From the NCBI RefSeq assembly GCF_000520995.1, contig NZ_JACA01000014.1:62001-126000 (forward strand): 64,000 bases of DNA, read 5' to 3'. The stretch's first letter is position 1. Every line of letters begins with the position of its first letter. This DNA comes from Aquimarina macrocephali JAMB N27. Its GTDB lineage: Bacteria; Bacteroidota; Bacteroidia; Flavobacteriales; Flavobacteriaceae. A program made the position numbers and the translations under genes. Of this stretch, positions 16,960 to 24,236 are shown one piece after another. The notes beneath the pieces were generated by a model, which worked only from the letters and a program-made list of their open reading frames with translations, was not told the origin of the DNA and ran no database searches.

Positions 16960-17283
16960 TTAAGACATATTATCTAAATAATCACTTAAATCACCTAGAG
17001 CTCCATCCCAGAATTGTTCGTAAAACTTTAACCATTGATTTACTTCTTTTAATGGGTTAGCATTGGCATGACAAAAACGCTCCCTTCCTTTGGTATCTAT
17101 ATGGATCAAACCAGCTCCTTCTAGAGTTTTTAGATGTTTAGTAATACCCTGGCGACTAATATCAAATTGATTTGATATCTGAGTTATAGGTAGGGCAGTA
17201 GTTGCTACCACCAAAGCGTGAAAAATTTCACGCCTTGTAGGATCTGCAACAGCTTTTAATATTGTGGTGATTCTATCCTGCAT
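16960..17283 (-). CDS. ArsR family repressor, SRPBCC-linked type
   Basis: A 107-residue winged-helix regulator with VADPTRREIFHALV, the recognition helix FDISRQGITKHLKTL and a wing with GRERFCHANANPL. It has no metal-binding Cys pair. It is the second gene of a two-gene unit: its ATG lies inside the end of the SRPBCC gene (11-base overlap), so the two are translationally coupled. The two inverted repeats in front of the unit are probably its operators. ArsR/AHSA1 pairs are widespread; the signal is unknown. Confidence 0.92.
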   Translation of the reverse strand: MQDRITTILKAVADPTRREIFHALVVATTALPITQISNQFDISRQGITKHLKTLEGAGLIHIDTKGRERFCHANANPLKEVNQWLKFYEQFWDGALGDLSDYLDNMS

Positions 17284-17698
17284 GAACCATTTGTTTAAGG
17301 TAATCGGTTAATCCCGAAATACAATTATCCCATCCGCCATTAAAACTAGTAAACATTTCAACAGCAGTTTCTCCTTTGTAACTAGAAATACCAGAATGTT
17401 CTAGATATAATTTAGTTCCTTCTTCGGTTTCTTCTAATACCCATTTAACAGTTGTTTCTATTGGAGCTTCTGTTACAATCCACAAATATACTAAAGTATA
17501 GGGATTTGCTTGTTTTACTTCACCTTTTATAGGAGAGCAGTTTTCTCCAGAAGAGTTAAATATGTATTGATACCCTTTTTCGGCTTTAAAATCAGCATCC
17601 AAAAACCAGGTTGAAATCTCCTTAGCATTAGTTATCGCGTTCCATACTTTATCAATTGGGTGATTAAGTATCTTCTCTTTGATTATTACATCTTTCAT
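17273..17698 (-). CDS. SRPBCC (AHSA1/START-like) domain protein
   Basis: A 141-residue single-domain protein from the ATG at 17698; the longer frame adds ten unlikely residues. The family pattern is clear: LNHPIDKVWNAITNAKEISTWF at the start, PYTLVYLWIV and EGTKLYLEHSG in the middle, and FNGGWDNCISGLTDYL at the end. The fold forms a deep hydrophobic cavity that binds lipids or aromatic compounds; the ligand is unknown. It overlaps the ArsR gene by 11 bases and is expected to be repressed by it. Confidence 0.92.
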   Translation of the reverse strand: MKDVIIKEKILNHPIDKVWNAITNAKEISTWFLDADFKAEKGYQYIFNSSGENCSPIKGEVKQANPYTLVYLWIVTEAPIETTVKWVLEETEEGTKLYLEHSGISSYKGETAVEMFTSFNGGWDNCISGLTDYLKQMVHAG

Positions 17699-17725
17699 AT
17701 TTATTATATTTTTATTGTTAATACA

Positions 17726-17780
17726 CAACTATATGGTTGCAAATATAAGTATATATATTTAATACGCAACTTTTTAGTTG
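17726..17780 (-). promoter_or_regulatory. Two candidate ArsR operators in front of the SRPBCC gene
   Basis: Two inverted repeats of the form CAAC, 6 bases, GTTG lie at 17726-17739 (spacer TATATG) and 17767-17780 (spacer TTTTTA), 41 bases apart or about four helical turns. The first is 28 bases before the SRPBCC start. Sites of this form are known for ArsR regulators of this subgroup. Confidence 0.6.
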
Positions 17781-17846
17781 CTTAAAAGTAAAAACCTCTG
17801 TTACATTACTCACATTTATAGAAAAACAATTGTCTAATTATTAAAA

Positions 17847-18710
17847 ATGGAATATTTTGTGTGTATGGAAAGTATAATTAATTATTTTGAAACTATACCA
17901 TCATCTCATCGTAGTTTAATTTTGGTAGGAGGGATTACTTTTTTCTGGGGTATAGAATATGCGATGCCCTTGTTTAAATTTGATTATAAAAAGTTTAGGC
18001 ATGCATGGCCCAACATATTTTTTACTCTAACAACGATAGTTATTAATTTTGTATTAGCTTTTATATTACTAAAAACTAGCGATTGGACTGTTGTTAATCA
18101 ATTTGGTGTATTGCAATGGTTGGCATTACCTCTATGGCCTACAATAATACTTGGTATTGCATTACTGGATCTTATAGGAGCGTGGTTGGCACATTATGTT
18201 CAACATATCATAAAACCATTATGGATGTTTCATCTCATTCATCATACCGATAATCATGTAGATACCACAACAGCCAATAGACATCATCCTGGTGAGAGTA
18301 TTATCCGATTTTTGTTTACGACTCTTGCTGTATTTATTGTAGGAGCACCTATAGGTATCATCATGTTGTATCAATCTCTATCTGTAATATTATCCCAATT
18401 TAATCATGCCAACATCTCTTTACCAAAAAGAATAGATGATATGATAAGTTGGATTATAGTTTCTCCAGATATGCATAAAGTACATCATCATTATGTATTG
18501 CCATATACAGATACAAATTATGGTAATATCTTTTCTATCTGGGATAGGATTTTTGGCACTTTTTCCAAGATAAAAAATGAAGATTTGATATATGGAGTAG
18601 ATACATATCCAGATGTGGATTCAAATGCAAATGTGAGTAAATTATTAAAACTTCCTTTTTCAGGATATCGTACACCTACAGGTGCAAAGTTTGAATCCGA
18701 AAAATCTTAG
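17847..18710 (+). CDS. Fatty acid hydroxylase / sterol desaturase family membrane protein
   Basis: A 287-residue integral membrane di-iron enzyme of the fatty acid hydroxylase superfamily. The His clusters are present: HYVQH, then HLIHHTDNHVD, HHPGE, and HKVHHHY near residue 210. Four to five transmembrane helices lie at about 22-40, 52-74, 85-110 and 155-180. Family members add a hydroxyl or double bond to lipids; the substrate cannot be told. It starts at Met1 (17847) or Met7. The secreted cupin gene follows closely, but that protein is exported, so a shared pathway is uncertain. Confidence 0.9.
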   Translation: MEYFVCMESIINYFETIPSSHRSLILVGGITFFWGIEYAMPLFKFDYKKFRHAWPNIFFTLTTIVINFVLAFILLKTSDWTVVNQFGVLQWLALPLWPTIILGIALLDLIGAWLAHYVQHIIKPLWMFHLIHHTDNHVDTTTANRHHPGESIIRFLFTTLAVFIVGAPIGIIMLYQSLSVILSQFNHANISLPKRIDDMISWIIVSPDMHKVHHHYVLPYTDTNYGNIFSIWDRIFGTFSKIKNEDLIYGVDTYPDVDSNANVSKLLKLPFSGYRTPTGAKFESEKS

Positions 18711-18734
18711 TTTAATTTGCTAAAATATATACTC

Positions 18735-19130
18735 ATGAAAATTATACCCTTTATTTGTTGTGTTATCGTTTCAACAGGGCTTTGGGCACAAACTAAAAGT
18801 GCTATTTCGGATTTTCAACCTGATCAGGACTATGACAATATATTAGTTAAGAAAGTGTATAGCGATACACATACTTCAACTTTTGTAATATGGATTAAAA
18901 AAGATGTAAAACCGCATAAGCACATAAAACATACCGAGCAGGTATTAGTGTTGGAGGGTAAAGCCAATGTACGGTTTGATGATAAAGAAATTATAGTACA
19001 AAAAGGAGACTGGGTTACTATACCAGAACAAACTATACATGCAGTAAAAGTCTTATCAAAAATACCATTGAAAGTAATTTCTGTTCAAACTCCCGAATTT
19101 AAAGGAGAAGACCGAGTGTTTGTAGAGTAA
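18735..19130 (+). CDS. Secreted cupin domain protein
   Basis: A 131-residue exported protein from the ATG at 18735; the frame opens earlier with TTG. The signal peptide KIIPFICCVIVSTGLWAQ is followed by one cupin domain with KPHKHIKHTEQVLVLEGKA (His pair and Glu) and TIPEQTIHAV (second-motif His). It is expected to bind a metal in the periplasm or outside the cell. It starts 24 bases after the hydroxylase gene, so the two may be co-transcribed. Confidence 0.88.
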   Translation: MKIIPFICCVIVSTGLWAQTKSAISDFQPDQDYDNILVKKVYSDTHTSTFVIWIKKDVKPHKHIKHTEQVLVLEGKANVRFDDKEIIVQKGDWVTIPEQTIHAVKVLSKIPLKVISVQTPEFKGEDRVFVE

Positions 19131-19230
19131 TGCTAAATGCGGTTAAAGCACAAAATTTTCATAAAATAAGCCTGCTGTATTCAATTTAAAAGTATTTTGA
19201 AAACTAAAGCAGTTGTAAAAAATATTTGAT

Positions 19231-19881
19231 ATGCGACAACGAGGTCAGTTTTTGGTTTTATTAGTTTTGATTGTAGAGATTGGTTATGCCCAATATAAAA
19301 AAACGGATTGGGAGGAAAGAGATACGTGGATGAATGTACCTAAAATCTTTAAACTTGCAGAAATAGAGGAAGGTAATGCGGTTGCTGATGTTGGTTGTCA
19401 TGAGGGGTATCTTACCATGCATCTGGCTCAAAAAGTTGGAGAATCAGGAAAAGTATATGCTGTAGATGTAAGAGAAGATAGACTTGAGAAATTAGATGAA
19501 TATATTAAAGATCGTAAGCTTCAAAATATAAAAACTATAGTTGGAGATTACGATAATCCTAAATTACCAAATAAAGCACTAGATGTAGTTGTAGTAATGG
19601 ATACATATCATGAAATGAATGATTATATGAAAATTCTAGATCATATAAAAAACGCTCTTAAACCAGGAGGAAGGATTGTTATCATAGAGAAATTAAAAAA
19701 ACATATGCTTAATACATCAAGAGCAGAGCAAACCGAAGCGCATACATTGTCTTTAAAATATGTAAAGAAAGAATTACAAAAAGCAGGATTTTCGATCTCT
19801 AAAGAAATTAAAGATTTTGGAAAATGGAAAAATGAAACTGATAAAACGATTTGGGTTCTGGTAGGAACCAAAAATAACTAA
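19231..19881 (+). CDS. SAM-dependent methyltransferase with an N-terminal signal peptide
   Basis: A 216-residue class I methyltransferase: motif I is VADVGCHEGYLT (about residues 51-62), followed by VYAVDVREDRLEKL, VVVMDTYHEMNDY and LKPGGRIVII. The first 20 residues (RGQFLVLLVLIVEIGYAQ) form a typical signal peptide ending in AQ, which would export the enzyme to the periplasm, where SAM is not normally available. Either the segment is a membrane anchor or the protein has another role there. Similar exported methyltransferase-like proteins occur in other bacteria. It is a single-gene unit. Confidence 0.88.
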   Translation: MRQRGQFLVLLVLIVEIGYAQYKKTDWEERDTWMNVPKIFKLAEIEEGNAVADVGCHEGYLTMHLAQKVGESGKVYAVDVREDRLEKLDEYIKDRKLQNIKTIVGDYDNPKLPNKALDVVVVMDTYHEMNDYMKILDHIKNALKPGGRIVIIEKLKKHMLNTSRAEQTEAHTLSLKYVKKELQKAGFSISKEIKDFGKWKNETDKTIWVLVGTKNN

Positions 19882-19986
19882 TTTTATCAGTTATGTTTTT
19901 GATCCTTGCACTAGGAGACATTTATATTTATCTAAAACATTCATTATGGTTTTATAACGCTTGTAATCTTCCTATCAGTTGTAAAT

Positions 19987-20370
19987 TCATACTTCACCAA
20001 TATGAATAGAGCTTAATTCTCCCATTTCTTGTTCGGTGTATATTCGTGATTTGATTACAAAACGAATTCCCATAGGAATTTCAAGAGAAAAACTAGACCC
20101 TCTGCCTTGTACAACATCTATGGTTGATTGCGTATGTTTCCAATATTCAAATTGATCCCCAGACATATAAAAGTTACACCCATGGATATTGCCCAGTCAG
20201 ATGTCTGTTTCATTAATCATTAATTCTCCCTTCGGAAAACACATTGGGGAGGAGCCATCGCAGCATCCTCCGCTTTGATGAAACATCAACTCCCCGTGTT
20301 TTGCAGTAAGGGTATCGATTACAGCTTTTGCTGCATCGGTAATCTTAATACGTGCTATCATTTTATTCAT
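19987..20370 (-). pseudogene. DUF779 gene interrupted by an in-frame TGA
   Basis: Translation from the ATG at 20370 gives a clear DUF779 protein: GELMFHQSGGCCDGSSPMCF, then ELMINETDI, then codon 58 is TGA (minus strand, 20199-20197). The same frame continues with LGNIHGCNFYMSGDQFEYW, HTQSTIDVVQGRGSSFSLE and RFVIKSRIYTEQE to a normal TGA at 19989-19987. From memory, homologues have DVLLG at this point, so one change of TTA to TGA explains it. The rest is intact, so the mutation is recent or is a sequencing error. It starts 3 bases after the aldehyde dehydrogenase gene, its usual partner in other genomes. Confidence 0.85.
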
Positions 20371-20373
20371 TTT

Positions 20374-21897
20374 TTAGAAGAAACCCATTGCTTTTTTATC
20401 ATATGATATGAGCATATTTTTAGTCTGGCGATAGTGATTAAGCATCATTTTATGTGTTTCTCTACCAATACCAGATTTTTTATACCCTCCAAAAGGAGCA
20501 TGAGCCGGGTAGGTATGATAGCAATTTACCCAAACACGTCCTGCTTGTACTGCTCTAGAAACCTGATAAGCCTGGTGAGTATCGCGAGTCCATACTCCGG
20601 CACCTAATCCATAAAGGGTATCGTTTGCTATCTCAATGGCTTCTGCCTGGTCTTTAAAAGTAGTAACACATGCTACAGGACCAAAGATTTCTTCCTGAAA
20701 TACACGCATTTTGTTATTTCCTTTTAGAAGTGTAGGTTGTATATAATAACCATTCTCAAGACCTTCGATATATGCGGATTCTCCTCCTGTTAATACTTCG
20801 CATCCTTCTTCTTTACCAATAGAAAGGTAGTTTAGTATTTTTTCATACTGATCATTAGAAGCCTGAGCACCCATCATAGTTTCGGGATCTAATGGATGTC
20901 CTAATTTAATAGCCTCTGTACGCTCGATAACACGTTCTATAAATTGGTCATAGATACTTTCCTGAATCAGAATTCTAGATGGACAAGTACATACTTCTCC
21001 CTGATTGAGTGCGAACATTACTGCTCCTTCTAAAGATTTATCAAAAAACTCATCATCAGCTTCCATAATACTTTCAAAAAAGATATTTGGTGATTTTCCT
21101 CCAAGTTCTAAGGTTACCGGAGTTATGTTTTTTGATGCGTATTGCATGATGAGTTGCCCTGTAGTAGTTTCTCCGGTAAAGGCTACTTTATTAATACGTG
21201 GGCTTGATGCTAATGGTTTACCCGCTTCAACTCCAAAACCATTTACTACATTAAGAACGCCAGCAGGAAGTATACCTTCGATGAGTTCCATTAAGATCAT
21301 AATTCCTACAGGGGTTTGTTCTGCTGGTTTTAAAACAACACAGTTTCCCGCTGCCAGTGCCGGGGCAATTTTCCAGGTAGCCATTAATAATGGAAAATTC
21401 CATGGGATAATTTGCCCAACAACCCCAAGAGGTTCTGGTACATTTATAGATACTGTATTGGCGTCGAGTTCACTAACAGATCCTTCTTCTGCACGAATTA
21501 CGCCAGCAAAGTATCTAAAATGATCAATCGCCAGAGGGAGATCTGCAGCAAGAGTTTCGCGTAATGCTTTTCCATTATCCCAGGTTTCTGCTCGTGCTAA
21601 TACTTCGAGGTTTTCTTCTAGTACCGTTGCGATTTTCAATAAACAGTTACTACGATATGTGGCAGAAGAATTGTTCCACTCTGGTGCAGCTGCCCATGCA
21701 GCATTAATTGCAAGTTCTATATCCTCACTCGTAGAACGAGCTACTTTGGTAAAACTAACACCATCAACCGGAGAGATGTTTTCAAAATACAGACCCTTTA
21801 CAGGTGAGGTCCATTTTCCTCCAATATAATTATCATATTGGTTCTTAAAGCTTGGTCTTTCCATTTTGCTTTTAGGGGATGCTTGTGAGATACTCAT
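20374..21897 (-). CDS. NAD(P)-dependent aldehyde dehydrogenase (ExaC/AldB-like)
   Basis: A 507-residue aldehyde dehydrogenase of the acetaldehyde dehydrogenase group. Key parts are [20 protein letters not shown], the coenzyme loop FTGETTTG, the general-base motif ELGGKSPN and the catalytic-Cys motif [11 protein letters not shown], with the group's typical CTCPSR. EIFGPV and the C-terminal [11 protein letters not shown] are also present, and the length is normal. It should oxidise acetaldehyde or similar short aldehydes to acids. It forms an operon with the broken DUF779 gene and diverges from the MNIO locus. Confidence 0.95.
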   Translation of the reverse strand: MSISQASPKSKMERPSFKNQYDNYIGGKWTSPVKGLYFENISPVDGVSFTKVARSTSEDIELAINAAWAAAPEWNNSSATYRSNCLLKIATVLEENLEVLARAETWDNGKALRETLAADLPLAIDHFRYFAGVIRAEEGSVSELDANTVSINVPEPLGVVGQIIPWNFPLLMATWKIAPALAAGNCVVLKPAEQTPVGIMILMELIEGILPAGVLNVVNGFGVEAGKPLASSPRINKVAFTGETTTGQLIMQYASKNITPVTLELGGKSPNIFFESIMEADDEFFDKSLEGAVMFALNQGEVCTCPSRILIQESIYDQFIERVIERTEAIKLGHPLDPETMMGAQASNDQYEKILNYLSIGKEEGCEVLTGGESAYIEGLENGYYIQPTLLKGNNKMRVFQEEIFGPVACVTTFKDQAEAIEIANDTLYGLGAGVWTRDTHQAYQVSRAVQAGRVWVNCYHTYPAHAPFGGYKKSGIGRETHKMMLNHYRQTKNMLISYDKKAMGFF

Positions 21898-21941
21898 AAT
21901 TTTAGATTTAAAGGTTTTTAAGTAATAAAATGTGTGTTTTA

Positions 21942-21968
21942 TTGTCTACATGTGTAATGTATTGACAA
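21942..21968 (-). promoter_or_regulatory. Inverted repeat in front of the aldehyde dehydrogenase gene
   Basis: TTGTC and GACAA face each other across 17 bases, with inner ACAT and ATGT also matching after a 2-base offset. It lies about 45 bases before the start and could be an operator. Confidence 0.3.
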
Positions 21969-22055
21969 GAAGGGATCTATCCTTAAATATACGGCATTTT
22001 GACCATATTTTTTTAGTGAACATTGTTAATTATTACTTAGATTTTTGAGGAGTAT

Positions 22056-22080
22056 AACACCCTTATATTTAAGGGGTGTT
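22056..22080. promoter_or_regulatory. Hairpin in front of the MNIO operon
   Basis: AACACCCTTA and TAAGGGGTGTT pair with one bulged base around a 4-base loop, 89 bases before the precursor-like gene. No T-run follows, so it is more likely a leader hairpin or protein-binding site than a terminator. Confidence 0.35.
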
Positions 22081-22168
22081 TACCTTGTGCTTTATAGTGG
22101 TAAAACTCTGTTTTACAAATGATTGTGTGAGTATTTTTATGTAATTAATAATTAAAACACAAAATAAG

Positions 22169-22576
22169 ATGAAAATTGATCAAAAAAAGGGAAGAGGGGC
22201 AGTAAGATTATCGATCCCTGCAAAAGTAGCATATGATGCAAAAGCTTTTCAAAATAGTATTCATGAGCTGTTAGATGAATTAGGATGTCCAAAATGTTTC
22301 TCTGGCGTAGACTGCTATTTTCAAACGATTAGAGATTATGTTTTAGACCCAAGAGAGAATGTAGTTTCACGGTCATTGGCTTTTAGAGACCCTTCACCAC
22401 AACCTAGTAAATTAATCGCAACAAAGACTCTAAGTGTTGGTGTATCTCCCGCTGTATCTTATGATATTGGTAAGATTGATAATGCTATAAAAAGCATTTT
22501 TGAAGAAATAGGATGCCTGGCATGTTGTTCGGGGAATGATATATTTTTCCAAAACCAGTTTGATTTTAATTTTTAA
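22169..22576 (+). CDS. Two-module Cys-rich protein, likely substrate of the adjacent MNIO enzyme
   Basis: A 135-residue protein of no family I know. It is an internal duplication: about residues 14-52 and 88-128 each read LS..., a YD pair, an amphipathic helix ending E(L/I)GC, then GCxxC-x-SG-x-D-x-x-FQ. The copies are GCPKCFSGVDCYFQ (39-52) and GCLACCSGNDIFFQ (115-128), exactly 76 residues apart. The six Cys are 40, 43, 49, 116, 119 and 120. There is no signal peptide and no GG leader. It ends 8 bases before the MNIO gene. MNIO enzymes typically modify Cys or other residues in small partner peptides, so this is the likely substrate (inference from context). Confidence 0.75.
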   Translation: MKIDQKKGRGAVRLSIPAKVAYDAKAFQNSIHELLDELGCPKCFSGVDCYFQTIRDYVLDPRENVVSRSLAFRDPSPQPSKLIATKTLSVGVSPAVSYDIGKIDNAIKSIFEEIGCLACCSGNDIFFQNQFDFNF

Positions 22577-22584
22577 AACAAATT

Positions 22585-24039
22585 ATGGGTGTAATTGAAA
22601 AAACGCTAGAGTTAGAGTGCCTACCGCAATTAGGGGTAGGCATTATTTACTCACCTACAGTGGCCAATATTAATTTTCCTAATGGGTTAATTGATACATT
22701 TGAAATAGAACCTCAAACATTATGCATCAGAGATGAAAATGATAATTTAAAGGTGCCAACAGAAGTTTTTGAAGAAATAAATAAATTACCATATCATAAG
22801 CTGGTACACAGTATAGGAGCACCTGTGGGAGGGAGTTTACTGCCAAAAAAGGATCAGTTAGAATTAATTAAGTATACTACAACTCTTTTTGATAGTCCCT
22901 GGGTAACAGAGCACCTTAGTTTTAATGCTACTACCGAATTTAATACTGGTTTTTTTCTTCCGCCTTGCCAGACAAAAAAAGGATTGGAGTTAGCAATACG
23001 AAATATAAAGTATCTTCAAGATAAAATAGGAAAACCTATTGCTATTGAGACAGGGGTGAATTATCTAAAACCCAATAGTCATGAGATGAATGATGGAAGT
23101 TTTGTGGCAGAATTATGTAAAGAAACGGGCTGTGGAATATTATTAGATATTCATAATATTTTTGCCAATCAATTAAATGGCCGTCAAAGTATTACAGATT
23201 TCTTAAAAGAAATACCTTTAGAACATGTGGTAGAAATGCATATAGCAGGAGGAACAGAATTGAATAATTTATGGATGGATTCTCATTCTGGACCTATAGA
23301 TAAAAGGTTACTTGCTATAACAAAAGAAATTTTACCAGATCTTACTAATTTGAAAGCTGTTACTTATGAAATATTCGATTCTTATATTCCTGTAGTTGGT
23401 GATGCTCTTATTATTTCTGAAATGGAAAAAGTAAGAGGACTTTGGGAAAATAGAAAAGAGCAATATCGTATTCCTAAGGAAGAAAAACTTCCAAAAACAG
23501 TATGCAATATTCAAAAACTTAACCAGGAGTTTGATCCCATAGCATGGGAAAATATATTAGGTAATCATGTTATTGGCCGAGTAGACGAACATGATGTATT
23601 AAAGAATGAAGAAAGAATTAAAATATATCAAAAGCTAATAAAAGAATTTAGAGCTTCTATGGTAGCTCGAATATTTAAACTCACAACACGATATATGATG
23701 TTGGTATTAGGGATGGAAGTATTTGCCGCCATTCTTAATGATTTTTGGAAATATTATCCACCAGAACAACTAAGTTATAAAGAGGCTAAAAATTTTGCAG
23801 CTTATCTAATACATAAGGACTATAAACTTCCTTGGTTAGATAGATTACTTAATTATGAAGTTGCTGTACTCGATACTCTAATGGATGAAACTCTTAGAGT
23901 AGTTACTTTTGATGCTGATCCTACACCAATGTTTAATGCTCTTTCTCAAGGAAAGCTACCAAAAAAAATAGGAGATTTGGGAGATTATGAAGTCGAAATT
24001 ACTCCCGAGACTTCTACAACAAACTGGATGATTATATAG
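22585..24039 (+). CDS. DUF692 (MNIO) oxidase fused to a DUF2063-like partner domain
   Basis: A 484-residue protein. Residues of about 10-290 form a DUF692/UPF0276 TIM-barrel, the family of multinuclear non-heme iron enzymes (MbnB, TglH, ChrH) that oxidise peptide residues. Likely metal ligands are His75 (VHSIGAP), Glu109-His110 (TEHLSF), Glu155 (IETGVN), Asp189 and His190 with Asn191 (LLDIHN), His219 (EMHIAGG), Asp232 and His234 (DSHSG), and Glu262 (YEIFD). Residues of about 310-484 resemble DUF2063-type partner proteins (IYQKLIKEFRASMVARIF, LGMEVFAAILNDFW, PPE, LPWLDRLLNYEVAVLD), normally encoded separately. It is probably co-transcribed with the Cys-rich gene; no transporter or peptidase adjoins. 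Confidence 0.85.
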   Translation: MGVIEKTLELECLPQLGVGIIYSPTVANINFPNGLIDTFEIEPQTLCIRDENDNLKVPTEVFEEINKLPYHKLVHSIGAPVGGSLLPKKDQLELIKYTTTLFDSPWVTEHLSFNATTEFNTGFFLPPCQTKKGLELAIRNIKYLQDKIGKPIAIETGVNYLKPNSHEMNDGSFVAELCKETGCGILLDIHNIFANQLNGRQSITDFLKEIPLEHVVEMHIAGGTELNNLWMDSHSGPIDKRLLAITKEILPDLTNLKAVTYEIFDSYIPVVGDALIISEMEKVRGLWENRKEQYRIPKEEKLPKTVCNIQKLNQEFDPIAWENILGNHVIGRVDEHDVLKNEERIKIYQKLIKEFRASMVARIFKLTTRYMMLVLGMEVFAAILNDFWKYYPPEQLSYKEAKNFAAYLIHKDYKLPWLDRLLNYEVAVLDTLMDETLRVVTFDADPTPMFNALSQGKLPKKIGDLGDYEVEITPETSTTNWMII

Positions 24040-24236
24040 TACTTTTGTAGTAATTATTTTGTGTTGTTTTTTCATAACATTTTCTATAATAAAAGATTAG
24101 GAGGAACTCTCCCTAAAAACAAAGAAAAAACGTTTCTAATTAATTCTCACGAATTTAGTACCTTTAGGTTTGATATTTATTACACGATATCATTAAAACC
24201 TAAATATTAACTCAATTTAAATTACTCTTAAAACCA

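Noticed and set aside
20197..20199. The in-frame TGA as a selenocysteine codon
   Set aside because: From memory, homologues have Leu, not Cys, at this place, and no hairpin typical of a SECIS element is seen after it. A point mutation or sequencing error is simpler.
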